Assembly: GCA_946499505.1 (NCBI GenBank)
Contig: CAMMSL010000003.1
Location: 62,001 to 126,000 of the forward strand
Length of the DNA stretch: 64,000 bases
Reading direction: 5' to 3'
Source: an uncultured Lachnoclostridium sp.
GTDB taxonomy: Bacteria > Bacillota > Clostridia > Lachnospirales > Lachnospiraceae
The notes below the pieces were generated by a model. That model made no database searches, was not told the DNA's origin, and saw only the letters and a list, made by a program, of their open reading frames with translations. Shown piece after piece: positions 43,638-53,392 of this stretch (positions within the stretch are counted from its first letter, which is position 1; every line of letters starts with the position of its first letter). Made by a program: the position numbers and the translations under genes.

Positions 43638-44123
43638 TTATATCTTTTCGAACGGGATCCCTTTCTGATGCAGAAATTTTTCTGCCATTTCATCCCAGAT
43701 ATGTTCCAGAGATTTATCTAGTGTAAAAGTCTTGAAAGATGTTCCGGTCACACAGGTGAGATGTGTCCCGTCAAAGTGCAGGTTCAGATAGAGACCCTGT
43801 ATTTCTTCCGGGCGGAGGGAAGAGGCATTCTGCTCGATCAGACGCTGGATATTTTTCGGGGAAAGACAGAACACAAAGTGGAAACTCAGAGGAGTCCGTT
43901 TCCCCCGGATAATATGCAGACAGTATTCGCGGACATTTTTCCAACGGGAATACTCCGGCAGGCTCGCATCGCTGTCAAAGAATCCTTTTTGGATGAAACC
44001 GTCAATACGGAATGTATTAAATGTTACGATCTCCCCCTCTATGAAGCAGAAACTGTCAAAAGTGTCTTTTAGAAAAAGCTGTGATGTAAAGTCTTTAATG
44101 TCGGTCAAAGATAATGATATCAT
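43638..44123 (-). CDS. DUF5721 family protein
   Basis: 161 residues, soluble. MISLSLTDIKDFTSQLF, CFIEGEIVTFNTFRIDG and GLYLNLHFDGTHLTCVTGTS match my memory of DUF5721, a small clostridial family of unknown function. No membrane helix or metal motif is visible. It is alone on the minus strand between htpG and the O-acylation cluster. Confidence 0.75.
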   Translation of the reverse strand: MISLSLTDIKDFTSQLFLKDTFDSFCFIEGEIVTFNTFRIDGFIQKGFFDSDASLPEYSRWKNVREYCLHIIRGKRTPLSFHFVFCLSPKNIQRLIEQNASSLRPEEIQGLYLNLHFDGTHLTCVTGTSFKTFTLDKSLEHIWDEMAEKFLHQKGIPFEKI

Positions 44124-44212
44124 TTCAGCAAATACCCCCTGATCTGTCCTTATCCCATCATATCATAAAAAGCATGTTTTGTAATAAGGAAATTCAGGAC
44201 ACATCGGCGTCA

Positions 44213-44241
44213 TTGACTTTTACGCCGAAAAATTTTATTAT
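44213..44241 (+). promoter_or_regulatory. Promoter of the O-acylation cluster
   Basis: TTGACT, 17-bp spacer and TATTAT, about 80 bp before the SGNH gene. No operator recognised. Confidence 0.65.
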
Positions 44242-44322
44242 TATAAGGTATCGTGGCTTATTACAGCTAAAAACAGAGAAATCAATACAAACATCTTTTC
44301 GAAGAGAAAGTCGGAAGAATCT

Positions 44323-45090
44323 ATGATAAAAATAAAACGTAAGACAAAGCGTTATCTTATACTTTTGGGCCTGGCAGCGGCAGTTATCATTCTGGTGCTC
44401 ATCATTGTTCACGGAGTGAGGAGCGTACTGCGTCCGAGTACAGATACTTCTGCCGGACTGGAATATATCCAGCAGGAAGAGGCGGGAAGCGTTTCAGCGA
44501 TCGAAGACAAGATAAATCTGCTGGAACAGCAGGAAAGAGCGGCAGCCGGGGACAGCGAGGATACGCGCAGCGTGAAGGAAAAATTCAGCGGGGTGGTCGT
44601 GATCGGCGACTCGGTAACACAGGGATTTTCAGAATATGATATCCTCAATACTTCCAGTGTGGTCTCAAAGATAGGGGTACATCTGTACGAGACGGATGAA
44701 TTGATCACCCAGGCGGAGGCGCTTAGCCCGGGAACAGTTTTTCTCGCCCTGGGGAGAAATGACCTGGCAGCCACAGAGGGAGATGTGGATAAGTTTATAT
44801 CTCAGTACACAGACGTGCTGGATCAGATTGCAAATGAAATACCGGATGCCAATATCTTCGTCAATTCCATCTTTCCGGTACAGGAGAGTGCAATTGAGGA
44901 TGATCCCTATCTCGCAGATATAGCCGATTATAATGCGGCTTTGAAGGAACTGTGTGACAGCAGGAGCATCGGATTTATTGACAATACGGATCTTGTGGAG
45001 GATCAGTATTTTGAGCCGGACGGTCAGCATTTTAAAGCAGACTTTTATCCAATCTGGGCAGAGCACATGGCGGAGGTGGCAGCACTATGA
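44323..45090 (+). CDS. Membrane-anchored SGNH hydrolase-like protein
   Basis: 255 residues. A basic start and one helix (about 10-32) anchor it, with the rest outside. The SGNH/GDSL domain has VVVIGDSVTQGF (nucleophile Ser97), LALGRNDLA (Asn) and EPDGQHF (Asp233/His236), so the esterase residues are intact. Such proteins move or remove acetyl groups on envelope polymers, often with an MBOAT partner. It overlaps the next gene by four bases. First gene of a four-gene cluster. Confidence 0.88.
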   Translation: MIKIKRKTKRYLILLGLAAAVIILVLIIVHGVRSVLRPSTDTSAGLEYIQQEEAGSVSAIEDKINLLEQQERAAAGDSEDTRSVKEKFSGVVVIGDSVTQGFSEYDILNTSSVVSKIGVHLYETDELITQAEALSPGTVFLALGRNDLAATEGDVDKFISQYTDVLDQIANEIPDANIFVNSIFPVQESAIEDDPYLADIADYNAALKELCDSRSIGFIDNTDLVEDQYFEPDGQHFKADFYPIWAEHMAEVAAL

Positions 45091-45572
45091 CATCAAAAAG
45101 ACCAGGCATAGCCTATATTATGAAGTATGTTGTGTTTGTTCTGATCATAGGGTTTGTGGTGCTGCTCATGCTGTTTATGAGCGGGAGCAATAAGCCCTTT
45201 GAGGAAGTTAGCAAATCAGTAGAAGACTCCCTTGACACGGAGGCGCTGACAGTACAGGATACAGCCGTATTTAAGCGTAATTTCGGCCTGAATGCAGCGG
45301 ATTATACCGGTGTCTTGTACTATTCTTCCGGAGCGAATATGTCTGCTGAGGAAGTGCTTCTTGTAAAGGTAAAAAGAGACAGTCAGGTACAGGAAGTAGT
45401 GGATGCTATTGATGAGAGGATTCAGTCTCGTATCAATGATTTCGAGGGGTATGCACCCGATGAGGTAAAGCTGCTCGAGGATGCGAGACAGAGTGTGAGA
45501 GGAACTTATATCTTTTATGCATGCTCACCGGATGCGGACCGTTATCTGAGCATTTTTAGCGGCAGTCTGTAA
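45087..45572 (+). CDS. DUF4358 domain protein
   Basis: 161 residues. One N-terminal helix (about 12-31), then a DUF4358 domain (FKRNFGLNAADYTGVLYYSS, and DAIDERIQSRINDFEGYAP with KLLEDA). The family is extracytoplasmic and of unknown function. Start overlaps the SGNH stop (ATGA). Its place between an SGNH enzyme and an MBOAT acyltransferase suggests a structural or regulatory role in polymer modification. Confidence 0.85.
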   Translation: MTSKRPGIAYIMKYVVFVLIIGFVVLLMLFMSGSNKPFEEVSKSVEDSLDTEALTVQDTAVFKRNFGLNAADYTGVLYYSSGANMSAEEVLLVKVKRDSQVQEVVDAIDERIQSRINDFEGYAPDEVKLLEDARQSVRGTYIFYACSPDADRYLSIFSGSL

Positions 45573-45611
45573 ATACGCCGCATTAGCCTGTAAACAGAGA
45601 GGAAAGAACGG

Positions 45612-47021
45612 ATGTTATTCAGCAGTATTACATTTTTGTTTATGTTTCTGCCGATCGTGCTGGCAGTTTACTATCTTGTCCCGTATAAAGTAAAAAATAT
45701 TGTCTTGCTGATCGCAAGTCTGTTCTTCTATGCATGGGGAGAGCCTGTCTATGTCATACTTATGATACTTTCCATTGTGTTCAATTATTTCTGCGGGCGG
45801 GACATAAAAGCGAAGGAAGAAGATCCGCGCAGGGCGAAGTTCGCTGTGATATTTGCGATAACAGGTAATCTGCTGATCCTGGGATTCTTTAAATATTACG
45901 GATTCCTGATCGAAACGATCAATTCAATCCTCCCCACGAATATTCCGTACAGGGAGCTTGCTCTTCCTGTGGGAATTTCATTTTACACTTTTCAGGCGAT
46001 TTCCTATATTCTGGACGTGTACTGGAAAAAGGCGGAGGCACAGAAGAATATTCTTTACTTTGCACTTTATATCAGCATGTTTCCGCAGCTGATCGCCGGT
46101 CCGATCGTCCGGTATGTCGATATTGAAGAGCAGCTCAATAAAAGGAAGATGAGTGCGTCAAAGATCGGCGTGGGTGCAATGTACTTTATTATAGGTCTTG
46201 CCAAGAAAGCTGTGCTTGCCAATACCGTGGGAGCAGTTTTCGAAGAGATTGCAGGAATGCCGGCAGGAAATCTGTCTATACTTACAGCGTGGCTCGGAGT
46301 CTTTTCCTATGCGTTCCAGATCTATTTTGACTTCAGCGGATACTCGGATATGGCGATCGGGCTGGGAAAAATGTTCGGATTTGAGTTTAAAAAGAACTTT
46401 GATTATCCCTATGTTTCCAAGAGTGTCACGGAATTCTGGAGGAGATGGCATATTTCATTGAGTACATGGTTCCGTGAGTATGTATATATCCCGTTAGGAG
46501 GTAATCGGTGTTCTGTTTCACGAAATATATTTAATCTTATGGTCGTGTGGACACTGACCGGGATGTGGCATGGAGCTGCGTGGAATTTTGTGGCATGGGG
46601 CGTGTACTATGGCGTGATCCTTGTGATGGAGAAATATATATGGGGAGTGATGGTCGATCAGCTTCCGAATCCGGTGCGTCATATCTATACAGGAGTTATC
46701 GTGCTCGTGGGATGGGTGTTTTTCTTCAGTCCCAGTCTCGGATATGCGATGCGGTATTTGCTTGCTATGATCGGCGGCGGGGCCGGCATCGTGGATGCGA
46801 CAGGAGCATTTCTTCTGTTTACGCACTGGCTCCTGTATCTGCTTGCGGTGATCGGATCTTCATCTCTGGGACTGAAGATTATCAAATCCGTGATACGGGC
46901 GCCCAGAAATCAGTATGTACAGCTGGTAGTGGCAGCAGTCATTTTTATCGGCATGTTTCTGATCTCGACGGCATTTCTTGTGACAGGTACTTTTAATCCA
47001 TTTTTGTATTTCAGATTTTAG
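45612..47021 (+). CDS. MBOAT O-acyltransferase (AlgI/DltB-like)
   Basis: 469 residues, about ten or more membrane helices. WRRWHISLSTWFREYVYIPLG and MWHGAAWNFVAWG hold the two conserved histidines of membrane-bound O-acyltransferases. AlgI-like members pass acetyl groups across the membrane for transfer onto exported polysaccharide. The ribosome site is AGAGAGGAA. Neighbours (SGNH, DUF4358, DHHW) give a complete acylation unit. The acceptor polymer is not encoded here. Confidence 0.94.
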   Translation: MLFSSITFLFMFLPIVLAVYYLVPYKVKNIVLLIASLFFYAWGEPVYVILMILSIVFNYFCGRDIKAKEEDPRRAKFAVIFAITGNLLILGFFKYYGFLIETINSILPTNIPYRELALPVGISFYTFQAISYILDVYWKKAEAQKNILYFALYISMFPQLIAGPIVRYVDIEEQLNKRKMSASKIGVGAMYFIIGLAKKAVLANTVGAVFEEIAGMPAGNLSILTAWLGVFSYAFQIYFDFSGYSDMAIGLGKMFGFEFKKNFDYPYVSKSVTEFWRRWHISLSTWFREYVYIPLGGNRCSVSRNIFNLMVVWTLTGMWHGAAWNFVAWGVYYGVILVMEKYIWGVMVDQLPNPVRHIYTGVIVLVGWVFFFSPSLGYAMRYLLAMIGGGAGIVDATGAFLLFTHWLLYLLAVIGSSSLGLKIIKSVIRAPRNQYVQLVVAAVIFIGMFLISTAFLVTGTFNPFLYFRF

Positions 47022-47032
47022 GTGGGAGTCTT

Positions 47033-48187
47033 ATGATAAACAGAAAAAGAAAAGCGAGGATTGCAAATCTGATCGGGAAGATATTTATTTTACTCCTTTT
47101 TCTTGTGATGATCATAAATGTGATCGTACCTGACCGGGAGAAATCGGAACTGGAGAACCGTTCGCTCGAGTCACGGCCACGATTTAATCTGACGACGATC
47201 CTGTCCGGGGACTTTATGGAGCAATGGGAGCAATACCTGAGTGATCAGTTTGTCGGCCGGGATACGTGGCGCAGCCTGAAAGTCGGGCTTGACCGGCTGG
47301 GCGGAGCCAGAATGGAAAATGATATTTACATCGGGAAAGGCGGACAGCTCATGGAAAATATCGAGGTGCCGGATGAGGAGCAGCTGGAGGCCAATCTGAC
47401 AGCCATCAAGGATTTTTCCGATACCTATGAGAATATCCCGGTCACGATGATGCTTGTGCCGGATGCCGCATGCATCCTGTCAGACAGTCTTCCGGCATTT
47501 GCAAGAGTGGAAGACCAGCGTCAGATGTTCAGCATGGCAGAGCGGGAGCTGGGCGATTCTGTTAACTGGATTGATACGGTGTCCATATTGAATAATCATA
47601 AATCAGAAAAGTTATACTATAAGACAGATCATCACTGGACTACCCAGGGAGCTTTCTATGTGTTCCAGGATGCGGCAAAGACATTAGGTATCGAAGGGGA
47701 TGTGTCAGATGATTTTGTGTCTTATACGGTGACAGACAGTTTTAACGGTGTCCTTGCGGCTTCCAGCGGCGTAGGACTGGATGAAAAGGAACAGATCGAT
47801 ATCTATGCGCCGACAGAGGGCGATGACGATGTCGTGGTGAATTATGTAGACGAGGGACGGAAGACGACATCTCTGTATGATTCATCAAAGTTGGAGACGC
47901 GTGATAAATACGGTGTATTTCTTGGCGGAAACACATCAGTTATAGATATCAGGACCGTGTCTACAAGCCAGAAGCGTCTGCTTGTGGTGAAGGATTCTTT
48001 TGCAGACTGTTTTATCCCGTTTCTGGCTCCGTATTACAGGGAAATCGTAGTGGTAGATCCCCGGTATTACAGCGGAACTATGGATGATATTATGGATACT
48101 TACAGGATCACGGATGCATTGATCCTGTACAGCGGCAATACATTTTTTACAGACAATAATATAAGCGGAGTGTTTACAGGTGAGTAA
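47033..48187 (+). CDS. DHHW-motif protein (AlgX/AlgJ-like)
   Basis: 384 residues. One N-terminal helix (about 12-32), then an extracytoplasmic SGNH-like domain with the DHHW motif in YKTDHHWTTQGAFYVF and KDSFADCFIPFL near the C-terminus. AlgJ/AlgX relatives help acetylate alginate; DHHW proteins in Firmicutes regularly accompany MBOAT genes. It follows the MBOAT gene by 11 bases and overlaps the next gene by eight. Confidence 0.9.
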   Translation: MINRKRKARIANLIGKIFILLLFLVMIINVIVPDREKSELENRSLESRPRFNLTTILSGDFMEQWEQYLSDQFVGRDTWRSLKVGLDRLGGARMENDIYIGKGGQLMENIEVPDEEQLEANLTAIKDFSDTYENIPVTMMLVPDAACILSDSLPAFARVEDQRQMFSMAERELGDSVNWIDTVSILNNHKSEKLYYKTDHHWTTQGAFYVFQDAAKTLGIEGDVSDDFVSYTVTDSFNGVLAASSGVGLDEKEQIDIYAPTEGDDDVVVNYVDEGRKTTSLYDSSKLETRDKYGVFLGGNTSVIDIRTVSTSQKRLLVVKDSFADCFIPFLAPYYREIVVVDPRYYSGTMDDIMDTYRITDALILYSGNTFFTDNNISGVFTGE

Positions 48188-48929
48188 TCAGATCAGAGAA
48201 GAATTTTTGGGCAAGAAAGAGCCGGTAAGACTGAATAAGTATTTAAGTGAGGCGGGCGTGTGCTCCAGGAGGGAGGCGGACCGCCTCATTGAGTCTGGAC
48301 GGGTAACCGTGGACGGGAAACCTGCACAGACAGGAATGAAAGTTATTCCGGGACAGGAAGTACAGGTGGGAAAAAAACTTGTATCCAAAGGGGACGAGAT
48401 GGTTGTGCTGGCGGTGAATAAGCCGCGGGGAATCGTCTGCACCGAAGAGAAGCGGGAGCGGAACAGCATCGTCAGATTCCTTGATTACCCCATCCGTGTA
48501 ACCTATGTCGGGCGTCTGGATAAAGATTCCAGAGGGCTTCTTCTCATGACGAACAACGGGGATATCATCAACCGCATGATGCGCGCATCCAATTACCATG
48601 AGAAAGAATATAAGGTTACGGTAGACAAGGAAATCACGGATGAGTTTCTTGAGAAGATGGCAGGCGGCGTTCCTATACTGGATACGGTGACAAGGCCGTG
48701 CAAGGTCAGAAAGATCGGGAAGTATACGTTTTCGATCATCCTGACACAGGGGCTCAACCGCCAGATCAGAAGGATGTGTGAAGCCCTCGGATATGAGGTA
48801 AAAGACCTCCTGAGAGTAAGGGTAATGAATATCCGGCTGGGCAGCCTGAAGGAAGGCGGATACCGGAAGGTGACAGATGCGGAATTAGAGGAACTGTATA
48901 AGCTGATACAGGGATCCTCTGCCAGATGA
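48180..48929 (+). CDS. 23S rRNA pseudouridine synthase, RluF-like
   Basis: 249 residues. N-terminal S4 RNA-binding domain (RLNKYLSEAGVCSRREADRL), then the pseudouridine synthase domain with catalytic Asp in YVGRLDKDSRGLLLMTN and the QGLNRQIRRMCEALG motif of the RsuA/RluB/E/F group. The NKPRGIVCT and NYHEKEYKV stretches point to RluF (U2604 in E. coli numbering), but RluB is not excluded. GTG start at 48180, eight bases inside the DHHW gene. Its stop overlaps an ATG in the ligA frame. Confidence 0.88.
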   Translation: MSNQIREEFLGKKEPVRLNKYLSEAGVCSRREADRLIESGRVTVDGKPAQTGMKVIPGQEVQVGKKLVSKGDEMVVLAVNKPRGIVCTEEKRERNSIVRFLDYPIRVTYVGRLDKDSRGLLLMTNNGDIINRMMRASNYHEKEYKVTVDKEITDEFLEKMAGGVPILDTVTRPCKVRKIGKYTFSIILTQGLNRQIRRMCEALGYEVKDLLRVRVMNIRLGSLKEGGYRKVTDAELEELYKLIQGSSAR

Positions 48930-48991
48930 GAGAAGCTGTGCGGCAGATCGGATATGAAAAAGAATGTGACAGAAAAGGCAGATATAAGATT

Positions 48992-50986
48992 ATGGAAGAT
49001 AAGATGGTAAACGATGTGAAGACAGGGTCTGACGATAAGATGAAACGGATGCGTGAGCTGGTGGATCTTTTGAACCGTGCACGGCGCGCATATGAACAGG
49101 AAGATACGGAGATCATGAGCAACTTTGAGTATGACCGCCTCTATGATGAACTTCAGGAACTGGAGAAAGAGCTTGGAACAACGCTTGCTGCCAGTCCTAC
49201 GGTCAATGTGGGATATGAAGTCTTAAGCGAACTTCCCAAAGAAAGACACGAGCGTCCCATGCTCTCTCTGGACAAGACTAAAGACGTGGCGCGTCTCAAA
49301 GAGTTCCTCGGCAGTCAGAAGGCCATGATCTCATGGAAACTGGACGGCCTTACGATTGTTCTTACGTACCGGGAAGGCGCGCTTGAGAAAGCCGTGACCC
49401 GCGGCAACGGGGAAGTGGGGGAAGTAGTAACAAACAATGCCAGAGTGTTCAAGAATGTTCCACTTACGATACCCTATCAGGGAGAGCTCGTATTAAGAGG
49501 AGAAGCGGTTATTTCCTATAAGGATTTCGAGAAGATCAACGAAGAGATCGGGGATGCCGATGCAAAGTATAAGAATCCGAGAAATCTGTGCAGCGGTTCT
49601 GTCCGTCAGCTCAACAATGAGATCACGGCAAAGCGTAATGTCAGATTCTATGCGTTTACTCTCGTGCGGGCGGAAGGTGTTGATTTTAAAAACTCCAGAC
49701 TTTATCAGATGCAGTGGCTGCAGCAGCAGGGATTTGACGTGGTGGAGAACCATCCGGTCACAGCAGATACCATTGAAGAAGAAGTGGCATGGTTTGCGGA
49801 GCATATCGAGAAAAATGAAGTGCCGTCCGACGGACTGGTTCTTGTATATGATGACATCGCCTACGGCCAGTCGCTGGGGACGACGGCGAAGTTCCCGAGG
49901 GATTCCTTTGCGTTTAAGTGGGCGGACGAGATCCGTGAGACCACGCTGACAGAGATCGAATGGAGTCCGTCGAGGACAGGACTGATCAATCCGGTTGCCG
50001 TATTTGAGCCGGTGGAACTGGAAGGAACGACGGTAAGCCGTGCCAGCGTCCACAATATCAGTATCATGGAAGAACTGGAACTGGGAGTGGGGGACAGGAT
50101 CACCGTGTACAAGGCGAATATGATCATTCCTCAGATCGCGGAGAACCTGACGAGAAGCGGTGTGAAAGACATCCCGAAAGAATGTCCGGTCTGCGGCGGC
50201 CCTACAAAGATCGCCATGGAAAATGAGACAAAGACGCTTTACTGTACCAATCCGAAGTGTCAGGCGAAACATGTCAAGTCGTTTACTCTTTTTGTAAGCA
50301 GGGACGCTATGAATATCGAGGGGCTTTCCGAGGCGACTCTGGAGAAGTTCATCATGAACGGATATGTAAAAGACTTTACCGATCTGTTCCATCTCGACAG
50401 ATATGCGGATGAGATCCGCCAGATGGACGGCTTCGGGGATAAATCTTATGAGAACCTGCAGAACAGTATCAAAAATGCGCGGACGACAACACTCCCCCGC
50501 CTCGTCTACAGTCTGGGAATCCCGAATATCGGTATCGCAAATGCGAAGATGATCTGCGGGGCTCTTGGAAATGATCCGGAGCGCATCCTGAATACAACCG
50601 TAGAGGAGTTAAGCGGGATCTCCGGAGTGGGCAGCGTGATCGCGGGGACCTTTGTGGATTATTTTGCTGATGAAGACCACAGGAATCTGTTTAAAAGACT
50701 TCTCGAAGAAGTCGAGATACCAAAAGAGGAGATTACAGAGGACTCCCGGAAATTTGAGGGAGTGAACTTTGTCATAACCGGAAGCGTGAACCATTTCGCC
50801 AACCGGGCAGAAGTAAAAGAAGAAATTGAAAAGAGAGGAGGGAAAGTGACAGGAAGCGTAACATCGAAGACGAATTATCTTATCAACAATGATGTGAATT
50901 CCACTTCTTCCAAGAACAGAAAGGCGCGGGAACTTGGAGTCCCGATCATCTCGGAAGAGGAGTTTTTAAATATGTTGAACGGATAG
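48992..50986 (+). CDS. ligA: NAD-dependent DNA ligase
   Basis: 664 residues from ATG 48992. Domain Ia with NFEYDRLYDEL, adenylation motif SWKLDGLT (Lys about 115), OB domain, a four-cysteine zinc finger (CPVC...CTNPKC), helix-hairpin-helix repeats and a C-terminal BRCT domain (KFEGVNFVITGSVNHF). Seals nicks in replication and repair. The frame is open back to 48926, where an ATG overlaps the rluF stop; the choice between starts is uncertain because neither has a strong ribosome site. KLDGLT replaces the more common KIDGLA. Confidence 0.94.
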   Translation: MEDKMVNDVKTGSDDKMKRMRELVDLLNRARRAYEQEDTEIMSNFEYDRLYDELQELEKELGTTLAASPTVNVGYEVLSELPKERHERPMLSLDKTKDVARLKEFLGSQKAMISWKLDGLTIVLTYREGALEKAVTRGNGEVGEVVTNNARVFKNVPLTIPYQGELVLRGEAVISYKDFEKINEEIGDADAKYKNPRNLCSGSVRQLNNEITAKRNVRFYAFTLVRAEGVDFKNSRLYQMQWLQQQGFDVVENHPVTADTIEEEVAWFAEHIEKNEVPSDGLVLVYDDIAYGQSLGTTAKFPRDSFAFKWADEIRETTLTEIEWSPSRTGLINPVAVFEPVELEGTTVSRASVHNISIMEELELGVGDRITVYKANMIIPQIAENLTRSGVKDIPKECPVCGGPTKIAMENETKTLYCTNPKCQAKHVKSFTLFVSRDAMNIEGLSEATLEKFIMNGYVKDFTDLFHLDRYADEIRQMDGFGDKSYENLQNSIKNARTTTLPRLVYSLGIPNIGIANAKMICGALGNDPERILNTTVEELSGISGVGSVIAGTFVDYFADEDHRNLFKRLLEEVEIPKEEITEDSRKFEGVNFVITGSVNHFANRAEVKEEIEKRGGKVTGSVTSKTNYLINNDVNSTSSKNRKARELGVPIISEEEFLNMLNG

Positions 50987-51008
50987 TATAAAGAAAGGCA
51001 GGTAATGT

Positions 51009-52556
51009 GTGAATTTCAAAATCGCAAAATTAAAAGAAAAGTTACTGGAAAAATTAAATGAGACTCTGAAAGCAGTACTCCCGATCATTGCCATCGTGCT
51101 GGTCTTATGCTTTACGATCGCTCCGCTGGAGCCCGGCATCCTGCTGGCGTTTCTGCTGGGGGCTGTATTCCTGATCGCGGGGATGATGTTTTTTACTCTG
51201 GGCGCAGAGATGTCCATGACGCCTATCGGCGAAAATGTGGGAACCAGTATGACGCAGACGAGAAAACTGTGGCTGATGGTGCTTCTGACCTTTATCCTCG
51301 GCTTTATCGTGACTATATCGGAGCCGGATCTTCAGGTGCTGGCAGAGCAGGTGCCCGCGGTGCCGAACATGATCCTTGTGCTGTCTGTGGCATTCGGCGT
51401 GGGTATCTTCCTCGTAGCGTCACTGCTCCGCATGCTGTACAATATTTCGCTGGCGCATATGCTGATCGTGCTCTATATCATCGTGTTTGCGCTGGCATTT
51501 CTTGCCCCGGATGAATTTATTGCCGTGGCATTTGACTCCGGCGGTGTGACGACAGGACCTATGACGGTGCCCTTTATCATGGCATTCGGTATCGGTATTT
51601 CCGCGATCCGAAGCGATGAGAGGGCAGAGGATGACAGTTTCGGTCTTGTGGCGCTTTCATCTGTGGGACCGATTCTTTCCGTGCTCGTGCTGAGCCTGAT
51701 CTACCGGCCTGACAGCGCGGCTTATGTGCCGGAAAGTATCCCTGAAATCGGAAATTCCGTAGAACTCTGGCATATATTTGCAGAGGGAATCCCGGAATAT
51801 ATGAAAGAGATGGCAGTTTCGCTCCTGCCGATCATTGTCTTCTTTATTATTTTCCAGATCGTATTCCGGAGAGTACAGAAGAGAATGCTCATCAGGATCG
51901 GAGTCGGTATGGTATATACTTACGCGGGACTTTTCCTGTTCCTGACAGGGGTAAATGTGGGCTTTATGCCGGCAGGTAATTATCTCGGACAGGTGCTGGC
52001 GGATAATCCGTATAAATGGGTGATCGTTCCCATCGGTATGATCATCGGATACTTTATCGTCCGCGCAGAGCCCGCGGTGTTCGTCCTGACACGGCAGGTA
52101 GAGGATATTACTTCAGGGACCATAAGTGCGGGAGCCATGAGCCTGAGCCTCTCCATCGGTGTGGCTGTATCTCTGGGACTCGCTATGGTGCGGGTGCTGA
52201 CCGGAATATCGATCTTCTGGTTTGTGATACCGGGATATGCCATTGCCCTGCTCCTGTCGTTCTTTGTGCCGAAGATCTTTACAGCCATTGCGTTTGACTC
52301 CGGCGGCGTGGCATCGGGGCCCATGACCGCCACATTTCTCCTTCCGTTTGCCATCGGGGCTTGTACGAGTGTAGGAGGGAATATCGTTACGGATGCATTC
52401 GGTGTGGTCGCCATGGTCGCCATGACGCCTCTCATTACAATACAGATATTAGGGCTTGTATTTGAACTCAATTCCAGACATCTCGAGAAGATGGAAGCAA
52501 GAAAGGCAGCTGCTGCATTTGCCCAGCTTCCGGATGATGAGATCATAGAACTTTAA
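51009..52556 (+). CDS. DUF1538 integral membrane protein
   Basis: 515 residues with about 12-14 helices in two inverted-looking halves. Each half carries a signature: VAFDSGGVTTGPMTVPF (about 172-188) and IAFDSGGVASGPMTATF (about 427-443). Internal duplication with a conserved Gly/Pro/Asp-Ser motif in each half is typical of transporters. Family DUF1538, substrate unknown. GTG start at 51009 with AAAGGCAGG upstream. It is followed 18 bases later by a PII-like gene. Confidence 0.9.
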   Translation: MNFKIAKLKEKLLEKLNETLKAVLPIIAIVLVLCFTIAPLEPGILLAFLLGAVFLIAGMMFFTLGAEMSMTPIGENVGTSMTQTRKLWLMVLLTFILGFIVTISEPDLQVLAEQVPAVPNMILVLSVAFGVGIFLVASLLRMLYNISLAHMLIVLYIIVFALAFLAPDEFIAVAFDSGGVTTGPMTVPFIMAFGIGISAIRSDERAEDDSFGLVALSSVGPILSVLVLSLIYRPDSAAYVPESIPEIGNSVELWHIFAEGIPEYMKEMAVSLLPIIVFFIIFQIVFRRVQKRMLIRIGVGMVYTYAGLFLFLTGVNVGFMPAGNYLGQVLADNPYKWVIVPIGMIIGYFIVRAEPAVFVLTRQVEDITSGTISAGAMSLSLSIGVAVSLGLAMVRVLTGISIFWFVIPGYAIALLLSFFVPKIFTAIAFDSGGVASGPMTATFLLPFAIGACTSVGGNIVTDAFGVVAMVAMTPLITIQILGLVFELNSRHLEKMEARKAAAAFAQLPDDEIIEL

Positions 52557-52574
52557 GGAGGAAAGGCTATCGTT

Positions 52575-53255
52575 ATGAGTGAGATAAATATGTTGATGAC
52601 TGTCACCAAGAGATCTGTAGGCCGCAGACTGCTGGCATGTTATGAGGAGATTGGTCTTTCTTCCACTCTGTGTACGCTGGCGCAGGGGACGGCAACCAGC
52701 GAGATACTGGATTACTTTGGTCTTGAAGTCACAGAGAAGATGGTAACCCTGACCGTGGTGTCGGATGACACATGGAAAAAGGTAAAACGGGAACTTGAAG
52801 ACAGATTACAGATTGACGTCCCCGGCACGGGCATCGCGTTTCTGATGCCGCTGTCCAGTGTGGGCGGCAAGAAGGTGCTGCAGTTTCTGATCGACGGACA
52901 GAAAGTTGAAAAAGTAGAGGAGAGTGTCATGAAAAATACCAATTATGAACTGATCATCGTAGTCGCAAATCACGGGCACAGCGAAGAAGTGATGGACGCC
53001 GCGAGAGCGAAGGGCGCAGGAGGCGGTACCGTGATACACGCAAAGGGAACAGGGCTTGAGAGAGCGGAGAAGTTCCTCGGAGTATCCATCGCAGATGAGA
53101 AGGAGCTCATCCTGATCGTCGCAAAGGCAGAGATGAAAAATGCGATCATGAAATCTATCATGGATCATGCGGGGCTTGAGAGCAAAGCACGCTCTGTCGT
53201 CTTCTCCCTCCCTGTGACGGACACCGCCGGGCTGAGACTGCAGGAAATCCAGTGA
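52575..53255 (+). CDS. Tandem PII-like regulatory protein
   Basis: 226 residues forming two PII-like (GlnB-fold) halves: residues ~5-100 and ~115-220. The second half has IIVVANHGHSEEVMDAARAKGAGGGTVIHAKG, which is the PII substrate loop region, and ELILIVAKAEMKNAIMKSIMDHAG. It belongs to P-II-like proteins that accompany DUF1538. PII proteins read nucleotides or bicarbonate-type signals and block or open membrane transporters by docking. That makes this a likely controller of the DUF1538 protein. The T-loop is not the classical GlnB one. Confidence 0.82.
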   Translation: MSEINMLMTVTKRSVGRRLLACYEEIGLSSTLCTLAQGTATSEILDYFGLEVTEKMVTLTVVSDDTWKKVKRELEDRLQIDVPGTGIAFLMPLSSVGGKKVLQFLIDGQKVEKVEESVMKNTNYELIIVVANHGHSEEVMDAARAKGAGGGTVIHAKGTGLERAEKFLGVSIADEKELILIVAKAEMKNAIMKSIMDHAGLESKARSVVFSLPVTDTAGLRLQEIQ

Positions 53256-53282
53256 CAGGACGCTGTTTTAGAAAAAGTTCAT

Positions 53283-53311
53283 TTGTATAACCTGCGTATC
53301 TGTACTATAAT
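53283..53311 (+). promoter_or_regulatory. Promoter of the ClpX-like gene
   Basis: TTGTAT, 17-bp spacer and a perfect TATAAT, about 80 bp upstream of the start at 53393. Confidence 0.75.
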
Positions 53312-53392
53312 AAAAAAGCCGGATGCGTGCGCATTTTACAGGAAAAGTGCTGAAGGCTGACGGAGATTAATTGATTGCAGAAGGGATTTAAT

